Source: Candidatus Yanofskyibacteriota bacterium
Lineage (GTDB): Bacteria; Patescibacteriota; Minisyncoccia; 2-02-FULL-40-12; GWA2-44-9
Direction of reading: 5' to 3'
DNA: 51,402 bases
Assembly: GCA_016185505.1 (NCBI GenBank)
Contig: JACPNL010000002.1
Coordinates: 1 to 51,402 of the forward strand
The notes below the pieces were generated by a model. The model saw nothing but the letters and a program-made list of their open reading frames with translations. It was not told the DNA's origin and searched no databases. The translations under genes and the position numbers were made by a program. Positions 1 to 8,633 of this stretch are shown piece by piece; within the stretch, counting starts at the first letter, position 1, and every line of letters starts with the position of its first letter.

Positions 1-109
1 AGCGGGCATAGCGGAGTTATTTAATTTGTGACATTAGTCATCTTATCCCCAGTTTTGGGGATTTTATATTATTAAATTTAGTCGTATACTGTTAAGTGAT
101 ATTCATTTT

Positions 110-988
110 ATGAATAAAAATCATCACTTTATTGACCCAATCGACTCCAGAGAGTACGATTTTGCGATCGGGTTGCTGCGGGATTTTTTTAAAAAATCAG
201 GATTTACAGAAGCGGCGGTTCAACATCGTCTTTCCATTCTATCTGCCTGTGAGGACCCATTTAATGTGGCGACGTTCAATTATGCCGGAGAGGTCTGGCC
301 TTTGCCCCAGACAGGACAAATGTGGCTGGAGCACGAGTTGTTGCATAATCCTAAAGAAAAAGGATTTTTTTGCGTTACTACAAGTTATCGGCAAGAGCCG
401 GATCCTAAACCCGGTAGACACAACCTCATCTTTCCTATGTTTGAGTTTGAGTTTAAGGGTTCAATGGATATTTTGAGGAAATTAGAGGCAGATCTTTTAA
501 GATATGTCGGTTTTAGGAAAAAGACCAAATTCCCAGGCGGGAAATATAAGAGTTTGGCCAAGAGTTATGGCACAGAAGAAATTACCGGCGAGCATGAGAT
601 AAAAATCAAAGAAAAGTTCGGTTCGGTTTATTTTTTAGAGTATTTTCCCGAATACACATCGCCGTTCTGGAATATGAAACGCCAAGGAGATGTTGCTAAG
701 AAGATTGATGTTATTCTCCATGGGATTGAGACCATTGGTTCAGCGGAGAGGAGTACAAGCGCGAAAGAAATGCGTGATAGATTCTACAATATCAGCGAAG
801 GAGCGTATGCTAAGACGCTTTTCGCCAAATTTACGAAGGCAAGAGTAGAGAAGGAGCTGGAGGATTTCCTGTCCCTTAAATTTTTCCCTCGCTCCGGCGG
901 CGGTATCGGCATGAATCGCTGGATCCGCGCCTTGAAGCTTGAAGGCCTGATGTCGGATACCAGTCGGTATCCGACTAGTCCAGCATAG
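110..988 (+). CDS. Class II aminoacyl-tRNA synthetase-like catalytic core (AspRS/AsnRS or AsnA-like), no anticodon-binding domain
   Basis: Motif 2-like TSYRQEPDPKPGRHNLIFPMFEFEF and motif 3-like GGGIGMNRWIRAL; only 292 aa. Confidence 0.75.
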   Translation: MNKNHHFIDPIDSREYDFAIGLLRDFFKKSGFTEAAVQHRLSILSACEDPFNVATFNYAGEVWPLPQTGQMWLEHELLHNPKEKGFFCVTTSYRQEPDPKPGRHNLIFPMFEFEFKGSMDILRKLEADLLRYVGFRKKTKFPGGKYKSLAKSYGTEEITGEHEIKIKEKFGSVYFLEYFPEYTSPFWNMKRQGDVAKKIDVILHGIETIGSAERSTSAKEMRDRFYNISEGAYAKTLFAKFTKARVEKELEDFLSLKFFPRSGGGIGMNRWIRALKLEGLMSDTSRYPTSPA

Positions 989-1023
989 AATTGTGCTGGG
1001 CCGGATTTCTCGTAAAAAGCTTT

Positions 1024-1044
1024 CCCCGCCGTGGCGGGGTTTTA
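1024..1044 (+). terminator. Rho-independent terminator
   Basis: ccccgcc-gt-ggcgggg followed by tttt, downstream of the 110-988 CDS. Confidence 0.75.
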
Positions 1045-1231
1045 TTATTTGTGGTAAATTTTTTATATGGATTTGAACAGGAGGCGCTTTGTATTTTCTC
1101 CTCGGCTAATATATTAGTTTTGACCCCCCCTTTACATTATTCTTATAATTTGATATACTTATTATTGAAGGGTCGGAAGATCCAAGGTCGATATGATTTT
1201 TAGTGCATTTTCTTAGTTAATTTAAACCATT

Positions 1232-2050
1232 ATGATTATTTCAAGACCTAGCGTCAAAGCTGTAGTTATCCTTGCGTCTGTTCTATTCGTCGCCGGCGGA
1301 ACGTTTGTTTACGCGAACCATTCATGGGGAGGTTACCACTGGGCGCGCACGTCTAACCCATTTACTCTTAAACTCGGGGATAACGTTTCAAGCGCGTGGA
1401 ACACCTATCTTAACGAAGCATCGTCTGACTGGAGCGCCTCCACGATACTTGACACAGCAGTTGTTCAAGGTGGTACTAAACCTAGAAACTGCCGAGCCAC
1501 GAATGGTCAGGTAGAGGTTTGTAGCAGCAAATACGGTTTTAACGGATGGTTAGGTGTCGCTTCAATATGGATAAGCGGCGACCATATAGTTAAAGGGACC
1601 GCCAAGGTCAATGATTCTTATTTCAATACCGCAATGTATAACACTCCCGCGTGGAGAAGGTTGGTTATGTGCCAGGAAATCGCCCATACTTTCGGGCTTG
1701 ATCACCAAGATGAGGAATTTAACAACGCCAATTTAGGTAGTTGTATGGATTACACCAACGACCCGGATGGAGGGCTGGACGGGTTTGTAAATGATGATCC
1801 GTCAAACGAACACCCAAACGCGCATGATTATGAGCAGCTTGAGGCGATCTATTCTCACTTTGATTCAACGGCAACGGTCAGACAAACCGCTTCCGGCCGC
1901 GGCCGTTTTGGAAACGGTCATGAAGCCGACGATGTCTCTGATGATTGGGGCAAAAAAATCCGGAAGGACTTAAGAGGCAGAACTTCGCTGCATGTCCGCG
2001 ATCTCGGAAATGCCGAAAAAGTATTTACCTTTATTTTCTGGACCGATTAA
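1232..2050 (+). CDS. Secreted zinc-metalloprotease-like protein with variant QExxHxxGxxH motif
   Basis: N-terminal hydrophobic signal; VMCQEIAHTFGLDHQDE. Confidence 0.6.
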   Translation: MIISRPSVKAVVILASVLFVAGGTFVYANHSWGGYHWARTSNPFTLKLGDNVSSAWNTYLNEASSDWSASTILDTAVVQGGTKPRNCRATNGQVEVCSSKYGFNGWLGVASIWISGDHIVKGTAKVNDSYFNTAMYNTPAWRRLVMCQEIAHTFGLDHQDEEFNNANLGSCMDYTNDPDGGLDGFVNDDPSNEHPNAHDYEQLEAIYSHFDSTATVRQTASGRGRFGNGHEADDVSDDWGKKIRKDLRGRTSLHVRDLGNAEKVFTFIFWTD

Positions 2051-2137
2051 TCCTCAACGTTTTCAAGGATAAACGCAAACGATCTCTCGATTTTTGAGGG
2101 GTTGTTTGTTTTTTAGAGATTGTATAAACTTAAAACC

Positions 2138-2632
2138 ATGAGTATCAAGAATACTAAAGTCCTTCTTGCTCTTGGCATTATTACTGTTGCCGGTATCGGC
2201 GCGATGTTTTTATTTTTGGGAAATCATGACGAGTCCGGCTCCGTCGGAAATTCCGCTGGACTTTTTGTCGGAGGAAACGCGATTTATGTCGCGGAGCAGC
2301 CGCCTTCAAACACCGTCTCAGTCGAGATCGTGCGTCTTGAAAAACCCGGATTTGCGGCAGTCCATGAAGATATAAATGAAGCGCCTGGGAAAATTTTGGG
2401 CGCAAGTGGCCTGATCATGTCTGGCGAGACAGACGATCCTTTTTTGATAACGCTCTCCCGCTCAACATTAGACGGGGAGACAATTTATATCATGCTTCAT
2501 TTTGATAACGGGGATGGCGTATTTGATGCGACAAAAGACAAGCCGGTTGTTGATCCCGTTGCTAATGAGCCGATGATGGCGATTGTCGTAATAAGTAAAT
2601 ATGCGACTGAGTCAGACACAACGAATCCCTAG
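2138..2632 (+). CDS. Membrane-anchored DUF7282-like domain protein
   Basis: N-terminal TM; IYVAEQ...VEIVRLEKPGFAAVHED...GKILG...HFDNGDGVFD pattern; ORF track starts at 2120, internal ATG at 2138 preferred. Confidence 0.5.
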   Translation: MSIKNTKVLLALGIITVAGIGAMFLFLGNHDESGSVGNSAGLFVGGNAIYVAEQPPSNTVSVEIVRLEKPGFAAVHEDINEAPGKILGASGLIMSGETDDPFLITLSRSTLDGETIYIMLHFDNGDGVFDATKDKPVVDPVANEPMMAIVVISKYATESDTTNP

Positions 2633-2695
2633 GGACAGTTATTTTCCGAATGACTGCTTGTTTTTATTATAAATTTAATTGTATAATTTCAAGGT

Positions 2696-3328
2696 ATGAC
2701 AGATGAACAATTAACCAACAAAGAAAAGTACGAACTGCGCAGGCAGGAAAAAGGGTCGGAGCAGGCGCGGCAGGACAGGAAAAAGACGGCAAGAAGATAT
2801 TTCACCAGATCTTTAGTTCTGATTATCGTCGTCGCGGTTGGTTATGGTGTATATCTTTTGTCCAAGAGTTCAGAACCGGAAGGGGAGGACTTCAGCCGGG
2901 TTATACCCGATATGGGCCGCAATCATATCCCTGACGGTTCTGCTCCGTCAATCGCGTATAATTCAAATCCGCCGACTTCCGGCGACCATTATGGCGCGCC
3001 GGCGCGCCCGGGTTTTCGGGACGAAGCTATTCCTGACGGCAATCTAATACATAGCTTGGAACACGGACTCGTCTGGGTTTCTTATCATCCTCGCATCGGC
3101 GAAGAGGCGGAGAAATTGCGCGACATCACCGGCCCGACTACGGTAGTTATGCCACGGGAAGCAAATGATACTGATATTGCTGTTGCTTCTTGGGGTCGTT
3201 TGGATATGTTTAATCTTGAAGACGGCACCCTTGACGCCGATGATCTCCAGCGTATTAGCGACTTTGTAAAACGCTATTCAAACAAAGGGCCCGAACGCCT
3301 CTCTCCCGGCCAGCACGGCGGGATATAG
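2696..3328 (+). CDS. DUF3105 domain membrane protein
   Basis: NPPTSGDHYGAPA...LIHSLEHGLVWVSYHP pattern; N-terminal TM. Confidence 0.75.
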   Translation: MTDEQLTNKEKYELRRQEKGSEQARQDRKKTARRYFTRSLVLIIVVAVGYGVYLLSKSSEPEGEDFSRVIPDMGRNHIPDGSAPSIAYNSNPPTSGDHYGAPARPGFRDEAIPDGNLIHSLEHGLVWVSYHPRIGEEAEKLRDITGPTTVVMPREANDTDIAVASWGRLDMFNLEDGTLDADDLQRISDFVKRYSNKGPERLSPGQHGGI

Positions 3329-3332
3329 CATC

Positions 3333-3449
3333 ATGAGCGGAGAATTGGGAATTTTGAGCGTCGTCTTGCTTGTGTTCTCGACCGTTTTTATTAGCAAGAA
3401 AATCATTGCGCCATTAACGTGTGACGTAATAATGGCTAAAAACAAATGA
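3333..3449 (+). CDS. Small membrane protein (38 aa), overlaps the next start codon (ATGA)
   Basis: Own translation MSGELGILSVVLLVFSTVFISKKIIAPLTCDVIMAKNK*; stop overlaps ATG at 3446. Confidence 0.4.
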   Translation: MSGELGILSVVLLVFSTVFISKKIIAPLTCDVIMAKNK

Positions 3450-4801
3450 TTCCTCCTCCATATAAAAATAAAGTGATTGAACCGATAGTTTTGATTGCCA
3501 AAGAAAAGAGAATTAAAGCGATTGAAGAAGCCGGTTATAACACTTTCCTTTTAAGGTCCCAAGATGTCTACGTTGATCTGCTTACCGATAGCGGCACCTC
3601 GGCGATGTCTGACAGTCAGTGGTCGGGGATGATGCTGGGGGATGAGGCCTATGCCGGCAGTAGGAATTTTTATGCTTTGGAGCAAGCGGTGAGTGATGTG
3701 TTTGGCTATAAATACGTCGTTCCAACCCACCAAGGGCGAGCCGCGGAACACTTGATAGCAAAAATTCTTATCAACAAAAAGGGCGGTTGCGTACCGAATA
3801 ATTTTTATTTTACCACCAGCCGCGTCCACCAAGAACTTGCTGGTGGGACTTGGGTTGATGTTGGTATTCCTGAAGCAAACGATCCGTCCAACGCCCATTC
3901 GTTCAAAGGAAATATTGACGCTGATAAGCTGAAACAGGTGATCAAAAATAAAAAGAATATTCCATTTGTACGTATAGAGGCCTGCTTGAATATGGCTGGC
4001 GGTCAGCCGTTCTCAATGGCTAATATTATCCAGGTCAGTTCGATCTGCCGGCGCCACGGTATCTTCTTGCTTTTAGACGCGACTCGGGTGGTTGAGAATG
4101 CTTATTTTATAAAGCAACGCGAGAATGGCTATTCGAAAAAAACATTAGCAGAAATTATCCGAGAAATATGCTCTTATACCGATGGCTGTACGATGTCTTC
4201 AAAAAAAGACCACATGGTTAATATGGGTGGATTTCTGGCCACAAACAGTAAAAAGGTTTTTGAAAAGGCAAAAGAACTTGTCGTGGTCTATGAAGGCCTG
4301 CACACTTATGGCGGTCTTGCCGGCCGCGACATGGAAGCAATAGCCCGGGGAATTAGGGAGTCGGCGGAATGTGAAGAATATGTTGAACATTATGTTTCGC
4401 AAGTCCGGTATCTCTGGGAAAAACTTAAAAAGTCAGGCATTTCGGTTGTCGAACCGGCCGGCGCTCACGCAGTTTTTATTGATGCTAAGAAATTTTATCC
4501 GCATATTCCGCAAAACCGATTTCCGGCTCAGACCCTTGCCGCTGAAATTTATGTTGAAGGCGGTGTCCGTGTTATGGAGCGGGGGATCGTTTCCGGCAAG
4601 CACGGCCGGGAAGCGTACAATGGTCCCGAGTTGGTTAGGGTCACGATTCCGCGGCGCGTTTACGATCTTGCTCATCTCCAATATGTCGTCGAGACAATAA
4701 AGTCGGTTAGCAAATCGGCCAAGCTCCCTAAGGGGCTTAAATTTGTTTACGAGCCGCCGACTCTTAGGTTTTTCCAAGCCAGATTTAAGAAAGTAAAGTG
4801 A
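3446..4801 (+). CDS. tnaA: Beta-eliminating lyase, tryptophanase/tyrosine phenol-lyase family
   Basis: Full-length PLP enzyme; LLTDSGTSAMSDSQWSGMMLGDEAYAGSRNF...THQGRAAEH...SSKKDHMVNMGG. Confidence 0.8.
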   Translation: MIPPPYKNKVIEPIVLIAKEKRIKAIEEAGYNTFLLRSQDVYVDLLTDSGTSAMSDSQWSGMMLGDEAYAGSRNFYALEQAVSDVFGYKYVVPTHQGRAAEHLIAKILINKKGGCVPNNFYFTTSRVHQELAGGTWVDVGIPEANDPSNAHSFKGNIDADKLKQVIKNKKNIPFVRIEACLNMAGGQPFSMANIIQVSSICRRHGIFLLLDATRVVENAYFIKQRENGYSKKTLAEIIREICSYTDGCTMSSKKDHMVNMGGFLATNSKKVFEKAKELVVVYEGLHTYGGLAGRDMEAIARGIRESAECEEYVEHYVSQVRYLWEKLKKSGISVVEPAGAHAVFIDAKKFYPHIPQNRFPAQTLAAEIYVEGGVRVMERGIVSGKHGREAYNGPELVRVTIPRRVYDLAHLQYVVETIKSVSKSAKLPKGLKFVYEPPTLRFFQARFKKVK

Positions 4802-4849
4802 TTATAGAGGGATTTAAATGTTTTGACTCGTATTCGGGAAAAGAGTAAT

Positions 4850-5293
4850 ATGATTAATATGACGAAACAAGGAGTTATTTTGTTTTTGATCTTAAGTTTT
4901 ACGGGATTGGCCGTTTTTGGATTTTTAGGAATGGGGTCTCATGAGATGGAACACGGCGGTATCAACGGCTGTCTCGCAGCTCTCCAAAGGGAGACAGGGT
5001 GTCCTGCGCCGGCAAGTCCTTTTGAGTTTGCCGTTTTTCACCTTAGCGCATTCAAGATATTTTCCTCGGCTAATATGGGAGCAGCGATTCTTTTGAGCAT
5101 GATGCTCGCTATATTGACGTTGTTTCTCGCCTCTCTTTTTCAAATTTTTGAGCCGAAGTTGTCGGTAATTCCGGCAACAGAGAGCGCTTTTATAGGATAC
5201 CCCCGGTCATACGAGTTTCACTCTCCCAACGAGTTGAGATTTATTCGTTGGTTAGCGCTTCACGAAAAGCGCGATGCCGCCTTTTCGGTCTAG
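4850..5293 (+). CDS. Hypothetical membrane protein
   Basis: Two hydrophobic segments; ORF from 4823, ATG candidates at 4850/4859. Confidence 0.45.
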   Translation: MINMTKQGVILFLILSFTGLAVFGFLGMGSHEMEHGGINGCLAALQRETGCPAPASPFEFAVFHLSAFKIFSSANMGAAILLSMMLAILTLFLASLFQIFEPKLSVIPATESAFIGYPRSYEFHSPNELRFIRWLALHEKRDAAFSV

Positions 5294-5384
5294 GTTCTCT
5301 GGGTTTTAATAGCCGTTTTTCGGTTGATTATTGCAGAGGACCTGAATCAGAAGGCGGTTTTTGTTTTATTTAATTTATAGCATT

Positions 5385-5888
5385 ATGAACAAATTAAAAT
5401 CGATTTTTTACTTTGTAATTATTTTTGGGGCGGCAATTGGGATATTGGTTTGGATCGCGGGGCCGGATGATATTTCTGGCGGCGCGGACAATGTGGTTTC
5501 GGCGGGCAACTTAATTCTGGACGAGGCATTTTTTGACTTCGGAAATATCTCAATGGCGGCGGGCGTCGTGTCGCATGAATTTAAGGTTATAAACGCGGGC
5601 GACGGCGAGGAGGTAATTAACCAGATCTATACTTCGTGTATGTGCACGGAAGCAAGTTTTGTTACAGAAGATACGAAATTTGGTCCGTTCGGTATGGCCG
5701 GTCATGGTTTTATCCCAAAGTTTAACGGGAAGATGGGCGCCGGTGAAGAAGCGATAATCAAGGTTGATTTTGATCCGGCCGCTCACGGGCCGGCGGGTGT
5801 CGGGCCGGTTGACAGAGTGGTATATGTTTTCCGGAAGGGCAGCGACAAGCCGTTGGAGCTTATGTTTAAGGCGGTCGTAACGCCATAA
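5385..5888 (+). CDS. DUF1573 domain protein (membrane-anchored)
   Basis: FDFGNIS...SHEFKVINAGD...IYTSCMCTEA...VDFDP; ATG at 5385. Confidence 0.7.
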   Translation: MNKLKSIFYFVIIFGAAIGILVWIAGPDDISGGADNVVSAGNLILDEAFFDFGNISMAAGVVSHEFKVINAGDGEEVINQIYTSCMCTEASFVTEDTKFGPFGMAGHGFIPKFNGKMGAGEEAIIKVDFDPAAHGPAGVGPVDRVVYVFRKGSDKPLELMFKAVVTP

Positions 5889-5893
5889 TTAAA

Positions 5894-6685
5894 ATGACAA
5901 ATCAAAAACTTAAAATCAGAGGATTAATTATTGTTTTATTGGTATTGGCTGGTATTTTTGTCTTTTTTCGATTCGGCTCAACGGGTACGGCTGTTTTGTG
6001 GAATTTGTCTAATGGCGGGAAGTGGCTTCTGCCTCTTGTGGCCGTGGCGGCGCTTATAGACAGTATCAATCCTTGCGCCTTTTCTATCCTCCTTGTGACT
6101 ATCGCGTTTCTGTTCAGCGTCGGGGAATTTAGATCAAGCATTTTGAGGATAGGCGGGTCGTATATTTTTGGTATTTTTGTCGTCTATATTCTCATCGGTC
6201 TCGGTATTCTCCAAACGCTTCATTTTTTCAATACGCCGAATTTCATGGCAAAGGTTGGAGCATTACTTCTTGTCGTATTGGGAGGTATAAATCTTGTCAA
6301 TGAATTTTTTCCAGCTTTTCCGTTAAAGCTTAAAGTTCCTCATGTCGCGCATCGCAAAATAGCCGAGTTGCTGGAACGGAGCTCAATGGGAATGGCGTTT
6401 CTTCTCGGCGCTTTTGTGGGTTTGTGCGAATTTCCATGCACGGGCGGACCGTATTTGATGGTGCTTGGCTTATTGCATGATCAAGCGACATATCTTAAGG
6501 GGTTGTCTTATCTGATATTTTACAATTTGATATTTATTGCGCCTTTAGTTGTGATCTTGTTTATAGCCAGCAACGAATCATTGTTAAATAAAGTTCAAGC
6601 GTGGCAGAGAACGGAACGTAAAGACATGAGGATTTGGGGAGGCATCGCGATGATACTGCTCGGCATTCTTATATTTTATTTGTGA
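5894..6685 (+). CDS. CcdA/DsbD-like transmembrane protein
   Basis: LIDSINPCAFSILL...CEFPCTGGPYL paired-Cys membrane pattern. Confidence 0.75.
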   Translation: MTNQKLKIRGLIIVLLVLAGIFVFFRFGSTGTAVLWNLSNGGKWLLPLVAVAALIDSINPCAFSILLVTIAFLFSVGEFRSSILRIGGSYIFGIFVVYILIGLGILQTLHFFNTPNFMAKVGALLLVVLGGINLVNEFFPAFPLKLKVPHVAHRKIAELLERSSMGMAFLLGAFVGLCEFPCTGGPYLMVLGLLHDQATYLKGLSYLIFYNLIFIAPLVVILFIASNESLLNKVQAWQRTERKDMRIWGGIAMILLGILIFYL

Positions 6686-6691
6686 TACGCG

Positions 6692-6756
6692 TCCCGTTAG
6701 AGGTCTCGCCGAGTCTGACTCGGTCAAAGACCTTGGCGGGGCTACCTCTAATGGGA
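6692..6756. repeat. Inverted repeat ending on the start codon of the 6756 CDS
   Basis: tcccgttagaggt ... acctctaatggga; the last A of the arm is the A of ATG. Confidence 0.8.
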
Positions 6757-7154
6757 TGAAAATCAGAATATGTTTAATATGCGCCGGAGTTAGTTTAACG
6801 TGGCTACTGATCTTAGCCGGTCTTAATTTCGGCTGGCTGGCGGCTGACGGCTGGCTGCTGATAGCCGCGATAGCTATGGGCGGAACCGTAGTCGGCATTG
6901 CTTATCAAGGAGAAAAAAGATCCAAATGGGCCGCGGATAATACTATGAAATTCAAAGCGTCAGTGATATTGACAGGATTTGTATTGGCTTATCTCGCCTT
7001 GAGCTTTATTAGTTGGACCGCTTTTTGGGTCGCATTCGCGATCTTGGGGCTAGTCGCATATGTATATTTTGTAATGCCGGACAGAGCCGAAGAAATCACT
7101 AAAGACACGGCTAGGATCCAAGAAATAGAAGAAAAATTAAAAAATTGCTGCTAA
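6756..7154 (+). CDS. Hypothetical multi-TM protein
   Basis: ORF with four hydrophobic segments. Confidence 0.5.
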   Translation: MKIRICLICAGVSLTWLLILAGLNFGWLAADGWLLIAAIAMGGTVVGIAYQGEKRSKWAADNTMKFKASVILTGFVLAYLALSFISWTAFWVAFAILGLVAYVYFVMPDRAEEITKDTARIQEIEEKLKNCC

Positions 7155-7188
7155 GCGCTGCGGCTAAATTAAAAATTAAAAACGAAAA

Positions 7189-7566
7189 ATGAAAAAATTC
7201 AGATTAAAATTAAAAATTTTTACATTTTGCATTGTCATTTTGATTTTTGCATTTTACATTTTGATCTTACTTAACCGCAAAAACTCAGCACAAACAGATT
7301 TGGACATTTTTGCTCAGTGTTTAACTCAAAGTGGTGTAGTAATGTACGGAGCGGATTGGTGTTCGCACTGCAAGAATGAGAAAAAAGCGTTCGGCGATTC
7401 TTTCCGGCTGGTTAATTATGTGGAGTGTCCTGATAATCCAAATTTGTGTCTTGAAAAAGAAATTAAGGGATATCCGACGTGGGTTTTCCCAAGCGGTAAA
7501 AAACTGGAAGGCGAACAAGGACTTGAGAATCTATCGCGCGAGAGCGGCTGTACCCTTCCCGATTAG
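7189..7566 (+). CDS. Thioredoxin-fold protein, membrane-anchored
   Basis: MYGADWCSHCKNEKKAF...KGYPTWVFPSG. Confidence 0.75.
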   Translation: MKKFRLKLKIFTFCIVILIFAFYILILLNRKNSAQTDLDIFAQCLTQSGVVMYGADWCSHCKNEKKAFGDSFRLVNYVECPDNPNLCLEKEIKGYPTWVFPSGKKLEGEQGLENLSRESGCTLPD

Positions 7567-7590
7567 CAGATAAATTAATGATTAAAACTA

Positions 7591-7699
7591 CCTGTGGATA
7601 AACGACTTGTCCCGATTCGTTTTCAACGAATCGAGGATCCTCGATTTGCTAATCATGCTTTACATGAAGCAAATCGGGACGAAGTCGTTTATCCACAGG
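7591..7699. repeat. DnaA-box palindrome (family A) with a 70-bp double-hairpin element (family B, 7610-7679) inserted at its centre
   Basis: cctgtggataaacgacttg[tcccgatt...aatcggga]cgaagtcgtttatccacagg; 39 + 70 = 109 bp exactly. Confidence 0.9.
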
Positions 7700-7715
7700 T
7701 AGAGAATGTAAAGAA

Positions 7716-8603
7716 ATGAATAATAGTAGAGACGTTAAAATTTTCATTATTGCTCCTCTTCTTGCCATCGCTCTTTTTTACGCGGGTAATTTCTTCAAAT
7801 TTTCTGTTCCCGCGCTTGACATAGAGAAGTTGCGCGCCGGAAGCACGGCAAAATTGGAAGAACAGATCATTCCTTTAAAGGGGGCGCGTTTGCCTGTCTC
7901 TTGGGGAAACCTTGGCGTTCAAATGGTTAATACCGGCGTGATAGACGCCGCAAAGTTCGAAAATCTTTATTCCGGCCGAGGAGGCATGAGCGACGAGATG
8001 AAGGGAATCCTTTATGAGGCGGACAACAAAGAATTGGTCATAGCAAAAGATAATGCCGGATTTCTACTGAATGTTCTGTGGGCGCTCGGTCTGAGCAACA
8101 AAAATGATATTTTGGAAAAAGGGCCGATGACGGACAAGCGCTATGGAGGCGCTGACAGATTCGCATCAACGGGCGGCTGGTCCCTCAGTGACGGAAACAC
8201 TATGGAACACTATTCTCGGCACAAATTTCTTATTCTTACCCCCGACCAACAGAAGCTTGTAGAAGAAGTGTCAAAGAATATTTATCGTCCCTGTTGCAAC
8301 AACCCGACTTATTTTCCCGATTGCAATCATGGTATGGCTATGCTGGGACTGCTTGAACTAATGGCATCGCAAGGCATAGGCGAAGAGGAAATATATCACG
8401 CCGCGCTTGCCGTTAACTCTTATTGGTTTCCCGACACATATTCGGCCATAGCTCAATTCCTCCAAACAAAGAACTTTGATTGGCGAAAAGCCGAACCGAA
8501 GGATCTTCTGGGATACAATTTCTCAAGCGCTTCCGGCTATCAGCAGATCCTGTCGGAATTGAAACCGGTTAATGAAAGCGATGGCGGAAGTTGCGGGGTA
8601 TAA
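7716..8603 (+). CDS. Conserved secreted/membrane protein with Cys/His motif, upstream of copA
   Basis: N-terminal TM; YRPCCNNPTYFPDCNHGMAMLGLLELMA. Confidence 0.5.
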   Translation: MNNSRDVKIFIIAPLLAIALFYAGNFFKFSVPALDIEKLRAGSTAKLEEQIIPLKGARLPVSWGNLGVQMVNTGVIDAAKFENLYSGRGGMSDEMKGILYEADNKELVIAKDNAGFLLNVLWALGLSNKNDILEKGPMTDKRYGGADRFASTGGWSLSDGNTMEHYSRHKFLILTPDQQKLVEEVSKNIYRPCCNNPTYFPDCNHGMAMLGLLELMASQGIGEEEIYHAALAVNSYWFPDTYSAIAQFLQTKNFDWRKAEPKDLLGYNFSSASGYQQILSELKPVNESDGGSCGV

Positions 8604-8633
8604 ATGGGTGTATAATAAAAAAAGGGGGTAAAG

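Noticed and set aside
991-1203. 70-aa plus ORF
   Set aside because: Spans a terminator and AT-rich intergenic sequence; no domain signal.
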